Translations under genes and position numbers: made by a program
The notes under the pieces: generated by a model
Database searches by the model: none
The model's input: the letters and a program-made list of their open reading frames with translations, nothing else
Told to the model about the DNA's origin: nothing
Shown: positions 22,013 to 35,842 of the stretch, piece by piece
Numbering within the stretch: position 1 is the stretch's first letter
How the letters are laid out: each line of letters starts with the position of its first letter
From: Drosophila pseudoobscura
Lineage: Eukaryota; Arthropoda; Insecta; Diptera; Drosophilidae
DNA length: 64,000 nucleotides
Reading direction: 5' to 3'
Assembly (NCBI RefSeq): GCF_009870125.1
Contig: NC_046679.1
Location: forward strand, 27,962,001 to 28,026,000

Positions 22013-22914
22013 GGGATGGAGCTCCTGAGTGAAAGCAAAGCCTAGCTGCCTGCTGAGATTACTCTACATATTCTTATACCCCAATATGCATGAATCTTTT
22101 ACGGATTCAAGGCCTGGATATACCTTCAGTTTTGTGCTTTTTTAGCTGACATTTTTGTGTGCAATTACAAATGTATGTTTATATATAAAGACTTGATACA
22201 ATTTTTGACTGCAAAATGAAACGAAATTTGTTTAAAGAGTTTTGTAAAAGCGCAGTATCCCAATGCGTTTATTCAATAATACGATTGCCGGCAGGCCCGT
22301 TTGCCACAGCTATCATTTAATTTAAGCTGTGCGTTTACCAAAAATTACACCTTTCTGCTCGCCAAATCAATCTGTTTTTTCCAGAGAGAGAAAAATATGA
22401 AACCAAAGATTAGAGAACACATCTACAGCATACACACTCTCCTTCTCTTCGTTATGCTTCATCTATGTGCTCTATAATCTTTGATGGGACCCTACTTTGG
22501 GGACTTATTCTTTAAAAGCATATTTCACATCTCAACAGATGGTATGGGAGGGTGTAAAAAGGTTTTACGAATGAAGGAGGGAAGTGTAAAAATATGATTT
22601 ACATTTTGTGTGTTTTTCTTATTCTGTGTTCAGTTTTTGTTTTTTGTTTTTTTTGGTAGTTTAAAACATTTGAGGCATTTCTGTCGTACAAATAAATGGC
22701 TACAAAATCTATGGCTGACAAATGAGTAGCATCGAATATTCAAGAAATCAAAAATCAACAAAACTTAAAGCGTAATATGAATATCAAAGATATAGAGATA
22801 CAATATATAACTATTCATGTATATCGTTTGTATATATACTATATATGATGTGTAGGGTATACATATGTAGATTTATGAGTGAGAAAAAGTATATCCAAAA
22901 GCTGGTTCTGCAGT
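22013..22914. other. Convergent 3' UTRs of VPS35L and the PP2C-like gene
   Basis: About 900 AT-rich bases. On the minus strand AATAAA lies at 22268-22273, about 640 bases past the PP2C-like stop, so that gene's 3' UTR probably fills most of the gap and may overlap the VPS35L tail. No other gene is visible. Confidence 0.5.
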
Positions 22915-25225
22915 CTAGAAATTCGTCTCCTTAAATTCCTTGGATTGTAGCACGGGGGAAAGTGTCGTCGTTCCTTCATTTTCGTTTCCATTGTGTGATG
23001 TTCCCTCCGGTCTTCCGCCTCCCACTGTGTAGGCCAGCACTGTGGCATGATCTAGTTTCCCTGGCAGCGCCACGAAGGCACTGCTGTCTACCACCCTCTT
23101 CCTGGCCGCTCGATGCTGCATTCGATTGAGCTGCACCTCCCGCTTGGCCCCATCGGGTCCCGTCGAGAGCTTGTAGAAGAGCTCTCTCTGTTCCAGGGTC
23201 TTGCGGCGCGCAGAGGTTATCATTCGCACGAAATCGATGAGCAGGTGGCAGAGCCGCCTCGCCGAAGCACAGGGCGAGAAGGTGCCATTGATGCCATAAC
23301 TAAGAAGATCTTCCAGCCGATACAGTGTCAGGGCATGTCGTTGCGGTCCCGTCACGAGAGGCAATCCAGAGATCGACTTTGGTATGCGCAGCGGCGTTGT
23401 CGTCACAGAGGCTGGCGGTCCCAGTCCCTGCCGTGGTTCAATCAGCGTCTGGGAGCGCATGTATTTCGGACGACTGGGCGCATTGCTGGGCGGACTGGCC
23501 GCCTTTGCTTGCCTCGCTGGTCGTGTGGGAGGCGTTGATGGATGCAGACGTGCATAGATCGCCGAGGCGCTCTTATTCTGCCGCTTGGGCGCCAAACTTG
23601 AGGGCTTCCCCACCGATGTCTGCAGCTTCACATCGGGTGTCCAGGCCTCGGCGAATTTCCCCACCACCGGATCAAAGTTATCGCTTATCCCATCCGATGT
23701 GAGGAACACAATGTCCCCGCTCTCGATGCAGCTCATTGTAAATGTGAGATTACTGAGCTCCGGTTTGTTGCCATCTGCAGGGCCCAAGGCCCCCAGTGCA
23801 TCACGCATGTCCCTCATGGAACTGATGTCGTGGGAGGCTTGGGTCAACTCCCTTACCCCGTGCTTCTTGGAGTACACGTAGCCCAGGGAATCACCCACAT
23901 TGCAGGAGCACACCACATACTTTCCGGGTGCACCGTCCAGCGGCAGCACAACGGCAATGGTGAGTGTGGACAGTGCGCCTCCTACTTCCAGTATGCAGCC
24001 ATGACCCTCCCACAGGCTGCGCAGGAGACTCACAAACACCTCCTGCGTTGTGGTGGCCCTGCATTCCTGTGCCTGTCCGAAAACCGCCCGATCTAGGTAG
24101 TCGAGACAGCCATGGACGGCCGAACGAGCGGCCAGACGAGCTCCATCACCTGCAAAAGGAGTAGGGATTAAATTCGAGTCGGGATTAAGGGCGAGCCTCA
24201 CCCCAATTGACGCCATCTGCCATGGCCATTGCAGCGGAATCTCCACGCACTACCATGCCATAACAATCGGCAATGGGATTACCCATGGGCTCCTTCGTTA
24301 GCATATTCGTTTCGTAGAGGGACACAGAGATTCCGTAGGCAAAGTCGCATTCCATGCGCCAGTTCTCCACGCCAGCAACGATCGCAGGAGGAGATGGGGT
24401 GGCGGACGAGCCACCCTGGTTGCTTACTGCCTCGCGGAGCAGACGCTCCCTTTCCGAATTTGGGCTGGCATCCGCAGAGGCCTCAGTCTTTGCATTCAAC
24501 AGATTTCTGTTGTTCTGGTCCTGCGACGAAACACAGGAGGTGCTGGCCTTTCCGGTATCTCCGGAAGCTGCCGCCGCGAGATTTGCAATACTGCTCTTGG
24601 AGTTCTTGCGCGAACGCATGCCCGATGTGGAGGCCGTTCCTACCTGCTGGTCACCAGCATTGCTTTGTCTGCGGGAACCACCGCCGCCGCTGGGCCCCCC
24701 CTGTGGCCGGCCAAATTTATTCGTCAGCCTTGTGGCGGAGGTGCTCTGCTGTGTGGCTGCAGCAGGAGCCCGTGCCGTTGCATAGCAATCCTCGTTCTCC
24801 TGCTGCGTATCGATGAAATCAATGTCGTCCGCATAGCTGGCACTCAGATGGAGCTTCGAGCGCTTGATCCCCGTCAAACCCTCGTCGGGACCAGTGCAGG
24901 CGGCCGTGATGGAGCAGGTTCCAGCCTCATAGCCTCCCAGCTTCAGCACGGGCATCTCTGTGGGATTCTGTCCATTGTAGATCTCTGGGCCATCCACAAA
25001 CTGTCGTTGCATGCGGCTGTCACAGTAAGAGAGGGAGATTTCTATTAAATTTTGATTCCATTAACGATTCCAATCGCGAGTCTCTTACCCCTCGAGATAT
25101 TTGGTTATGAAGTTGCCATCGTCATCGCCATCGTTTGCATTGCCACGGCGACGACCCTCGCGGGGCTCTGCAATGAAGCTCAATTGACGAAAGTACGTGG
25201 TGACCTTCTGGCGGAGTGAAGGCAT
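22915..25225 (-). CDS. PP2C-like domain protein (CG9801 type)
   Basis: Three minus-strand exons (25225-25089, 25016-24202, 24149-22915) encode 728 residues. A low-complexity stretch rich in Ser, Gly, Ala and Asn (about residues 100-200) precedes a PPM/PP2C fold. The fold has MADGVNWGDGARLA where active enzymes have DG(H/V)GG, and TSDGISDNFD near its end, matching the DGxxD metal motif. Key Asp residues are thus kept but the first motif is altered, so phosphatase activity is uncertain. The C-terminal 200 residues are outside the fold and rich in Pro, Ser and Arg. UniProt names the fly protein PP2C-like domain-containing protein CG9801. A strong acceptor on the minus strand (TTGTTGTAG, ending at 25376) shows a spliced 5' UTR, so the promoter lies farther right. 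Confidence 0.82.
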
Positions 25226-25375
25226 CTTAGCTCCCAATTAGAGAGAGGCGGCAGAGCCTCTTAATTACTGGCGAGCGGGTGGTGCTGCTGGGATGCTGGA
25301 GGGATAACCAGTGGACAGCAGTTCGTTCACCTCATTTGCGGGGCAATTGTTGTGGGAGCTTGCGGCTTCTGTTTC
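25226..25375 (-). other. 5' UTR part of PP2C-like gene exon with upstream acceptor
   Basis: On the minus strand a long pyrimidine tract (repeated CT) ends in TTGTTGTAG at 25376, followed by GAAACAGAAGCC and then the ATG at 25225 with no further good acceptor. This is probably the start of the exon that holds the start codon. The first, noncoding exon was not located. Confidence 0.5.
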
Positions 25376-28300
25376 CTACAACAAGAGACAGAGAGAGAGA
25401 GAAGGTTTCATTTAATTATCAATAAATTATGCAATTAAATGAGGCATAAAAAAATTAAATTGCAATAGAAGCAGCAGACGGCAGCCAGCATCCAGCATCC
25501 AGCATCTCGTGGCATTCTAATGACAGGATGTGCTTTTTAGTTGCCGCAGACCATCATCCTCCTCCTCCTTCTTCCAGCCTTTATTCCAGCCTCATTAGAG
25601 GACAGACAGTACCTGCCTGCTGAAAAGCCCATTCATTCCCCCAGTGCCCCGTCTTGCAACTCATTTCGTATGCGGAGTCCCCCCCTCTATACTCCTCTCT
25701 TCGCTCTTTTTGTGTGTGTGTGTGCTCTGATGATTAATGAATGAACAGAAACCGAACCCGAACCCGAACCCGTACCCGAACCCCAACCAGAACCCCCCAG
25801 CAGCAGCTGTTAAGTTTTCGAGTCTCAAAAGTTCTGGCATTCAACTGAAAGATGATATCATATGGGAGTTTCATAAGGGAACCGGCAAATAAAAGACACC
25901 ATTCTGCAGGATGATAGACATTTGAAGGGTAAAAACATATGAAAGACACCATTGTGGAGGGTAGAAACAAATGGAGGACAGCATTTGAAGGGCACAAAAT
26001 ACCACAAACGGAAGCACTTACAACGTAGAGTAGTTATGAATCTACCTTTGCTCAACCTTCATTCCCATTTTAATTGCCACAACCATTATGCAAGCCTCTC
26101 CACTACAATTTTCTCCTACTTGAAGCCACCATAAAATGCTAATCTTCAACGGCAATTGCTCTCTGGAGAGCCCCGAGATGATGTTTTTCCTACACACAAA
26201 ACGATTTATATAAACGATCAACAACAAAAGACGCAGCAGCAGAAAATGTGTTCAGAGCGTGAAAGTGCTCTTGATGACAGGCAGGCGGCAATTATTTCGC
26301 CAAATGCTGGACAAATAAAAAATAAACAATAACACTTGCCTTAATTTATGGCATGAAGATTGGCGGCAGGCAATTGAAGGCAGGCGGGCATGAAGAGAAG
26401 GTGTATGGCGATTAAGGAGCCTTTCTATGCACTTCTCAAAGTTTGCAGCAGAAACCTTGAATTGATTGGACCTCCTCTTCTTAATCAATCAGGAATCAAT
26501 CGACAGTACAGTCTCAGGCACAGGCAGTAAAGTGTAATTCAATTTCTTGGCAACAGAAAACTGATCGGATCCGATCTGATCTGATCTGATCTGCACAGAT
26601 CCACACCCACGCTGCACGTAAATGCATTAAAATCGAATTAACCCAAATTACATTTCCTTTGTTGCTCTCCAAGATACAAATCAAAATGAATTGAAAAAGT
26701 CAAGACAAAGCCAGAGGCGGCACAGGCGGGGAGGGAGGGAGGGTGGCGGAGGCAGTGGCAGTGGCAAGCCTATTGAAGTGCAGCCAACTGTATGCACACC
26801 AGAGCCAATGGCAATCAATCGGATGATTGAAAAAGCCTCCACTCCATCGCCACAGCCACAGCCACAGCCATTGCTGCCTCCGTCTCCGCCTCCGCCCCCA
26901 CAGCCACTGCATAACATTTCAATTTGGCCACAACAATGTGTACTGCAATATGCAATATGCGATTAAATGTGCAGCCAAAGTGAGATTACAAGCCACAGGC
27001 GGCACCGCAAGAGTCGCGTCCGCCACCAAACGCCAACATCGATGCTCACAGGCCACAGTTTTGCCCCTGACTCTCCGTCGTTTGTGCTCCAGTTTGTGCC
27101 CCACCTGAGCGGAACTGAGCTCCAGCTTACAGGCTGCCACAGCTCCTACTTGCCTCCTCCTCCTCCTCCACCGCGTAGCAGCGTCAATCAAAGTCATCAC
27201 CACTTGACATACAAAAGACGTTCGAGTCACTGCGAGAAAAGACTTCAGCATATTCTAACTATTTCGATCTGGAAACCACTTTGACGCGCAGTAGAATGCG
27301 GCAGGGACTGCAATAGCCCACCGAGGGGCACTGCCGCATGACGGAGTTCAAAGGTATATAAGAACATTCAACACAAAACAACAACAGATCTATTCTAGCA
27401 TCCAGTTTCCAGTTTTTTGAAGGCATTACGAAGAGTATTATGTTCTTATTTTTCCCAGTGTTTTCCCACTCGATTCTCGTTCAACTTTTGTGTTCATTCA
27501 TCTTTTGAAGATGACGCTGATGATGCTATTGTGAGAGAGAACCTCTCACATAATAATATTTAATGTGAGGCCATTGTCCACCTGACAGACGAGAGCACGT
27601 GCTGTGAGGAATGAATGGAACCTCAAGTTATATCACAAATACAAGTGGGTCTTCAACTAGAACGATCTCCTCCATAATCTGGGCATTCCGTCAGTGCAAT
27701 AACAACATTTAATCATTTCAAAACGCGACCCTCCCTCTAAATCAACATACGATCCCCACAATTTGTGAGGCGTGCGCCGCAATCAATCGACACTTTGGGG
27801 CGCATCGAATGTTTCAACACTCGAAACGAATCAAGCATGGAAATGGGGAAACTATTCGGGCGAATACTCGTACCAGGCCGGGACAAGAGGGGCATTGTGC
27901 AAGGTCTGGGGAGGGGCACGACCGCACCGTATAAAAGATCGAGTATATATATGTATGTGTATAAATATTATCTCAAATGTGGAGCAGATCTCGTGAGCTG
28001 CTGCTGCTGCCACATCTTCTGTTTATGCTCGAAAAAACCCAAAATAAACAACGAAATGAGTTTCCTCAAACTATAAATAATCGAGACGACGGGCCGCCCC
28101 ACTAGCCGCCGCATATGGGGGCCATCAGAAGCCCAGACCACAGACCCCAGACCCCAGACCCCAGACTGATTCTTAACCTCATCTCTATCTTTGGAATATG
28201 TGGGAATGCTATACCTGGTAATTCTAGAGAAAAATGATTGGAATATATGCACATATATTTATTTTACAGTGGGAAAAACGTGTCACGCCACATGCAGCAG

Positions 28301-31300
28301 TACCCCTCAGTCGTTCGGCCTGGTTTCTGCCTGGAATCCTTCGATTGGCTGTCTCTTGATCAGTCCCAATTCGATATAGAGATTCATTCTTGATCTAGAT
28401 TTCGTTTTTGATCAACTATCTGTCGTTTAAAAGATCATAGCACTTATATTTTAACAGATATTGCTCTGGTTTTTGGAAGTTCTACCTAAATTTCCAAACT
28501 TGTAACGATTGAATCAATCTATAGTTGTATCCCCGGTAATCCCAGGTATTCAAGTGGTCTATATTCGATCCTCAAACGTGCACAATTTGTTTAGAATTCA
28601 AGCGATTTCCCTGGAAATATTTATACGACAAGGCTTTTAACCGCATTTCCTGTTAATCAATTCACACGAGAAGTTAATCAGAGATACTATTTACCACGGG
28701 AATCTGTGTTTACTCTGTGGGTTAATTAGATGTGGCATCAACAGACTACGGGGCAAGGTCTCTTCATCGTTTGAAAAGAGTCTCCCGTCTGAGGTTTCTC
28801 TGCCTCCATCCAGAGAGATTCTTTTATGTTTGTTTTCGGCTTTTGTGCATATTCAAAAGTGTTGACTTAATGCCATGGTGGCCCCCAGAGCGGGAGAGAC
28901 GTGCGTGCTAAAGCCATAAGCAAACAAGTCATCAGAAAAGTGGGGTTGAGCGCGAGAGAGAGAGATACTGTCTCGGTGTTTTGGTCTGCATGGAAAGCCA
29001 CGAGCAGCAGAAGATGGTGACAACAAGTAGCAGAGACAGAGAGAGAGAGAGAGAGACAGAGCCCCATGGAATCTCAAGGTGCAGGCCGTATTTGTTGGCG
29101 TTTTTCTATGGTGGGGAGGTCTTAGCACAAGTCAAGTGCATCATCGCTCGCTGAAAAGCCAAAGCCAGACAGAAACACAAAAGAAAAGCAGAGACACACA
29201 CGAAAGTGAAAATTTGTGGGCAATGCATTCATTGCGTGTGCTGTGTGTTTTCCACACCCAAAAGAAAGTTGAAGGCCGTCTGAAGATCAAGATGGAATAA
29301 CAAATGTTTTAAGTTGAAAATAATATACCAAAAGTATCTTTAACTGCAGATATTTTCAAGCTGTAGATTGGGCAACAAATATTCATTTATTCAAGCATTT
29401 TCTTGCCTTAAAAATATCTCCATAATCCTGATACCCTGATACTATTTTTAACAGTGCATATTCTTTATGCATTTATTGCATTTTTTCGTATATGGAAAAC
29501 CGGTTCCATAAACCACAGGGCAGACCCCGGGCAGCCAGCCTCAACCGCAGAACCGAATAAACAATAATCTCTCAAATAAAAAAAGAAATATAAAAAGCTT
29601 AATTCTCATTTCCTGATTTGCCATAATTTTCCATTCCCCTGAAGGCCTATCAAGCCATAAATATGATTAAGAAAATGTGTACAAAAGTAAATAAATTCAT
29701 TAAGAAATATGCACTCGTATGTATGGGTAGGTTTTCAGAGCTTAATATAGAGATTATAGAACTCTTTTCTTCAACCGATGGGCCTGTGAACACTTTTATA
29801 TATGGATTGCAGAACTCTTTCATTAATCATTTGGTTATAAAAGCCCTTCTCTGCCTCCATTAGACGACAAAGGGCAAGCAAATATGTAAACAGGTGTTGG
29901 ACCACTCATTGGAAAAGCTGTTGCCTTTATAAATAATGCATTCTTAAACCGCCCCCAAAGCCAAGAGCCGCTTGGGGCTTCATTAAAATCGGGTTATTAA
30001 AATTTTACATAATGTAAACCTAAACCGCATGGAAAACAATCACAAAAGGAGGTTCCTTGACCCCTCCAGAAGGGGATGATGGATCGCCTGTTGGAGGTCG
30101 ACGACATGGCCTGGCATATAGCGTGACGTCCCCCATACGGGGAGAAATTTTAAAGAAAGAAAGAAAGAGGAGCCAAGGGGTAAGCTCTTTATCGTTTCCC
30201 CCAAACATGGGCGAAACATTTCTTAAATTGCCATCTAATTGGCATATTTTTTTCATACGGTGCGTGGTACGCTCCATTTCCTGTTGCAACAATTTGAATT
30301 AATGGAGTTTGCTGCTGCCCCCGGCTGCCCCCCGGCTGCAGCCACATCCATATCCATCACCGCATCTCTGAGTGGCAGTGCAACTCAATTCCCACTCTGA
30401 AAATTGACAGCGCGGCGAAACTGAAAGTGCAACACAAAGATCGGGGGCAGGTTTCCTTTTGTTTTATTGCTTTCCAGCGAGGAGGAGCTCCCTTTCTGAT
30501 TCCACCCCTAAGCCTCTCGTTTCCCTCGTTGCAATTTCCAGCCCATTTCCGCTTGCATGTTTTCCACTCATTCTCCTCGGGCTTTTGAGGTCGCGCTACT
30601 TGGCCCAAAATGAAAACCTATTTGGGAGGGAGCAGGCAGAGTCGAAGAAGTACTCGTACAATACAAGAAAATGTGGGGCAAGGCAAGGCCTAAGCCTTAG
30701 AAGCAGCTGTTGTGAAATAGTAACGAAAAAAAAGGGGAGTGGAGTGGAAATGTCTATTGTTTTGGGGCAAGTTTTGGTTTGAAGTTGGCCGAAAGAAACA
30801 ACAGATTGTGGGGATAATCCTCTTGGCTGTGATTAAAGAAAAACCCCATAAAAGTTCTCACACTGATTGTCTGCCTAATACCCTTTTTTTGCCTTCCACA
30901 AAACAATTTCCATAATTGAATGGAGATATAGGTAGCGGGCATGCCTGTCGTCAATGTTTTTGTGGCGATTTATACACGACAACTAATCCTACATGAATAA
31001 AATAAATGTAGAAGCCTCCACAAACTCCACAAAGGCTGCCTCTTGGGGTTTGGGTTTGTGTTTGGGTTTGGGTTTGGGGGCTTGGCCCCGCGCTGTGCTG
31101 CATACAAATAAGAGACAACTCCAACTCCTTCCTATGCAAATTTGCTGAAGAGAAACCCGCCAGACAAGCGAATATCTGCGGAATGGTGACTGGGTGTGGG
31201 ACTTACATATTAAATTAAATGTTTGTAATGGACAAAGACAATTCAAACGGAGTCAAGGCCCGGACAGCCGACGGTGGGGCCAAAGAACTCTATTGTGGCA

Positions 31301-34300
31301 GCAAATACAAAGAAACAACAAGACTGTGCTTGGGCCCGTGCCTGAGGCAAACCTCCGAAAACCTCGCTACTCCTACTCCCAATCCAAGTCATGGCCATCG
31401 TCGTCCACGTCGTTTGCTTCTGGTGTCAAATGTCTGCCCACTGGATGGACAGGCGTCTCTTTTCCAGGTGGTGGGTTGATGTCTCTCTCTCTCTATTGCG
31501 GGGTTAATTGACCCCTGACCGTCTGCCTGTCCTTCTCTTGGCCACGTTTTAATTTGAATTTTATTCGGTTTAGTCCCCTGTTTGATTGTTGAGTCATACA
31601 ATCATTTGGCTGACTAATGCATTCGGAGTAATGCTTAGACAAAGCCATAAAGAAAGAGAAACCCCATAAATAAATGTATTTATTAAATATGCATGCTGGA
31701 ACCTTTCTTATTTTAGTAATACTTTTAATAATATACACATGTATATTCCTCCACTCTTTCCTGTTTTCATTGATTGAAATTTTGTTTGCGGTTCTTCGCC
31801 ATTTATTTAAAATTAGCAAAATTTGTTTGTATATTTAGCAAAAATTTTATTTGTGCATTTTGTTGCTGGTCGAATGCTTCCGCTACGCTGTGGGTGGTTT
31901 TTGTTTTTTTTTTGCTAAACTTCTCTTCATCAAAGGCCACACAAAAGGACCAAAAAAAAGTTCTATAAATGTTCGCCAGACAAATTGTTTTTAATGAGCT
32001 GGAAACTTTTTCAGCTGAATAGAGTTTTTCCTATTGTTGAGAGAAGCAGTCCCCGCCTCCCCTCCAGCCACTTAATGATAGAGAGCAACCCCACTCTGTA
32101 TACGAGTTAAACAAATATAGAAATTCAATATTTATACAGAGCTTCTGCTGCAGGCAAGCTAATGCATTAAAGAAGAATGAACTCTTCTCCTACGGAGCTG
32201 TGGAGCTGTGGAGCCGTAGAGCCCGGACAAACAAACTTCTCAACTTCAACCTCCACATGAGCAGAGGACCACGGACCAGAACTACGTCATAAAACCAGCC
32301 ATCGAGACAACAAAGGATGGTCGTGGTAGAGGATGGAGGCAGGAGCCTGGGAAGACCGCCAGTTGGTGGCTGGGAGTCCCAGACAGAACAACTTCATGCG
32401 GCAGCCAGCAGCACCACCACCAACATCCCACCTCTGGGGGCATCAGAGCCAGACGGCAGCAGACTCCTTGCTTCTCGCAACGGAAAATCGGAGAAAAAGA
32501 GAAAATAAATTGGGGAAACAAAATATTCCACGAATAGTTCAAAGTTTGTGTGGGGAAAAACTACGAGTAGAAAAAAGTTGAGCAGAAAATTCTTTGGTTG
32601 CCAAGCGAAAGTGATTGAATTCCTAGGGATTCCGACTGGCGCCGGCGATTGGTATGCAATTTTCCATTTGGTATTCAAATAAATGGCGAAACTATGAAAA
32701 TGCACAGCTGAAAGTTTGGGAAAGTCCTTCAACATTTGATTTCTTACTGCGCAAAGATTTTTAAAAACTAAAGATCTCAAGTTTTTAGATATTTAAAATA
32801 AATGTTCGCTTAGGGGAAATTTATACAGCAAAATAACGTAATTTATTTCCGATTACAACAACGCTACAAGGCAGCGATAATCCCCCTGCTTCATAGGCAA
32901 AACACCCTCAATAGAGTTATCTCTCGAAGTTATCTTGTGGACAAAGTGGTTGTCAGCCCACAAAAACGTTGCCCCAAAAAAAGTGTCCCCTTTAATTTAC
33001 AGTTTATTTCCGGCTGATTTCGCCCCGCGTCGGTTTTTACCGCAATTTTTGCGCAACCCGACAGACGACAGACGACGGGTTGAAAGTTCCCATTTTTATT
33101 CCCGGGCCAGGCGCCACATCACGTGCCGAATGGGGTGGAGGGAGGAGGCATGGATTCTCCAAGGTATTGTCGGTCTTTGTTGAAAATCGATTTTGCGGCA
33201 TGACGAACGTGTTATCCTTGGGACCGCAGTGGAGTGAAAGAGCGTGTGTGCAGGAGCTTATGTCCAAAGAAATTGCCTGCTGCTGCATTTCCCCTCCCCC
33301 TCATCGCACAATTGCCTACAGTAGTGCCGTTATGTCGTGCCAGAAGTAGTGGGTGAAAAAGAGGAAGCTTCCATCATTTGCAGGCAACGGTAAAAATAAA
33401 GCTTGGCAATGGAGTGACGTTTTAAGTGGCAAAGTTTTTTGTTTGTTTGCGAAATACACTCGTACTTCCTGTGTCTGCCGGCCGAAACAGGGGCGAAAAA
33501 TAGATTAATTTGCAACTGCAGCTCTTTTGTGAAATTATCGCTCTTTGGCACCCGATTAGTTTTCTTTAATTGTTTGCGAAAAGCCAACAGAAACAACAAC
33601 AAAACAACAAAGCAAGCAGCGAAAAAGTTATTAGCACAGTTTCGAAATTCGATAAAGGAAAAAACCGGTTATTGCTCTGCCATAACGAAAGCTGCTGCGT
33701 CTTTATCGTGTGTTACGGTTGTTGTTGTTGCTGTTTGTCGCAGCAGCAGCTGAGAGGCTGGCAGACAATAAAAACCAAGGTGAAGCTTTTATACCCTTTC
33801 AGCGCCAGCGAACGCAGTTTAGGTTCTATAGATTTGTGCGAAATTGAGTTCTATGTGGAAATATATAAAACTAACTTCTATGAAGCGCGTGGAACTACAA
33901 TTTAGTATGGGATTTATGGGATTTTCAAAGCTGCACTGCAAAAACCTCCTCAAATTCAAAATACGCTCTGTTAGGGTGCCAGAAATACCTCAGCAGGTGA
34001 ATCAACAGCCCCTCTACGCATGCACTCCTTCTCCCTCTCGCACACTGTTTGAGGACTCAATCTAAGAAGAAGGAAATGATAAAGCATACCAACAGAGAGA
34101 CAAAAACACATAATACACATCACAAATCAAAACAAAAACGTGACAAAAGGCGGCAAAAACATTTGGGGGCCACCATCGAAACAAAAATCAATAGTAAAGA
34201 AGTAAAAGCACATAGGAATTCACTTACAATAATTTTAGTTGTTGTTGTTGGGTTGGTTTCGTTATCGCTGCTGCTTCTCCCTTTACATATGTATTGTTGG

Positions 34301-35186
34301 CGCCACACGTAATGTGCGTACGTTCCGCGGGGCGGTCGGCGGTCGGGCGGTGGTGTGTATAAATATTTAACAATAACGAAGGGTAGTTTATAAAACTCTA
34401 GCTCTAACCTAAAGCAGGTTTTGAGTGGAATTTCAATGTAACAATTGTATTTGGAGCTGCTCTGTTTAATTTTTAATTATAATTTAAGCACTGCACTTGT
34501 CGTTATTCAAATGGAAATGAGCTTCGAACGTTTTGTAAAATGTTCGCGCACGACAGCACCCGCTCGCGATGGCTGAATTTTTCGAATTGGTTGGTAACTA
34601 CACGGCAACTACAGATTTGCTACATATCGACAACATTTTTACTGAGTATGGACATTGGAATACCCTATTTTTTGTAACTCTTGTTTAAAATTTTTTTTTG
34701 AAGCTGCTGTTTATTTTTGCTTATTTTCCGTATACATATCTTGATCCCTATACCTATTCCAAGTCTCTGTAAGAGGACCATAAACTTTAAAACAGAGATT
34801 GACTAGTTTCTGCATTCATTGAAGCCTGAGATGACAAACATTTCCTCAACTCTATAATACCAATCTTTCTAGGGTGCATTCCAGCTCATGTTGCGGGACA
34901 TTGTTGCTTTTGCTTACCTAATATATACCTTGCGTTCACATGCCTTTCGTAATATTTTATCGTCAAAATTGAGAAGAAGGTATATTTATGGGATACCTAA
35001 AGGTATATAATTTTTGCAATAAATGGAAATAAAATGGAATATTACTTTTTGCTACGGAACGATATATTTCAATATCAGGCTAAAGTATAATAGTATACAA
35101 ATTAGCTCATGCAATGTTCCAACTATCCATTGACAGTTCCAAAGGTAAAGTTTAAATAATTATCAGAGGTAAGATGGTTTGCTTAT
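25376..35186. other. Ten kilobases of noncoding DNA, probably 5' intron of the PP2C-like gene
   Basis: No exon with conserved protein sequence is visible on either strand. Present are simple repeats: GAACCC hexamers near 25750, GATCT steps near 26575, GA runs near 29036-29056, and TTTGGG hexamers near 31045-31075. Imperfect repeats of AAGACACCATT occur at 25890-25990, and a TATA-like TATAAATATT near 34360. Much of it probably lies in the first intron of the PP2C-like gene and may hold its control regions. Confidence 0.4.
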
Positions 35187-35842
35187 CATGTCTAGCTCAC
35201 ACACCTTACATTTTTGTAAGCTTTTCTTAGTTTTCTCTGAGTATTTTTAGTATTTTTCAAGCTGCGTTATTGACTCACTCGTTGTGCTTATCTATCCACG
35301 TAGAAATCGTGTAGAAATGCCATTTAGAGCCATGTCTCAGGCTACATCCACTTCTAATTCTTGATCAGCATTGAATTCCTGATCGTTTTCCACCAAAATC
35401 TTAAAAACGACCAACAAATTTTCAAAAGTACACATTTCCCTTGAACAAATTACATGCCAATGTAGTTAATATGTAAATATTGTGGAGTTACCATGTAATA
35501 AAATGAGTTGGAAATTACCGTTGACCTTCTTTGTTTTACAAACAGTCCAATAGAGATGATTTCTTAAAATAAGAACCTTGTTTTAGTCAAAATGCAATAA
35601 AAGCAAGTGTTTAAAAAAACTACGCACTTAGAAAATAGTTTCCCTAATCGGATAAAATTATGTGGGCATGGCTAAATATTCTATATAGTTAGTAATAATA
35701 CACAGAATATCAAAAACGAGGAATATGTAATATAGAACTCTAGCTCGTCAGTATATTTATGGTATTTTTTAAAATTTGATGATATGTTTCGGTATGTTTC
35801 TGAGGGTCGGACGGTATATTTTATCTCCGCGGTCACACAGGT
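35187..35842 (+). repeat. Dispersed repeat, copy B, ending in a Motif 6/Motif 1 promoter cassette
   Basis: This copy has the same orientation and order as the repeat at 5156-5815. The body starts CATGTCTAGCTCACACACC (copy A has CATGTCTAGCTCGCACACC). It shares TGTAGAAATGCCA, TTGATCAG, GTTGACCTT, GGATAAAATTATGT and GAGGAATATG. The cassette is at 35745-35842, with GTCAGTATATTTATGG, TTTCGGTATGTTTCTGAGGG and ACGGTATATTTTAT. It ends with CGGTCACACAG, one base off the Motif 1 consensus. Similarity to copy A is about 70% by eye with several gaps, so both copies are old. Family not recognised. Confidence 0.65.
35811..35840 (+). promoter_or_regulatory. Motif 6 plus Motif 1 core promoter, probably for NASP
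   Basis: ACGGTATATTTT (Motif 6 type) lies eight bases before CGGTCACACAG (Motif 1 type, 35830-35840). These motifs occur together in constitutive fly promoters without a TATA box, and M1BP binds Motif 1. The orientation points to the right, and a spliced leader with a consensus donor follows. NASP is the next plus-strand gene. Confidence 0.55.

Noticed and set aside
25746-25795. GAACCC hexamers, and TTTGGG hexamers near 31045, as telomere-like DNA
   Set aside because: They are short degenerate simple repeats in ordinary euchromatic noncoding DNA. Flies do not use such telomere repeats.
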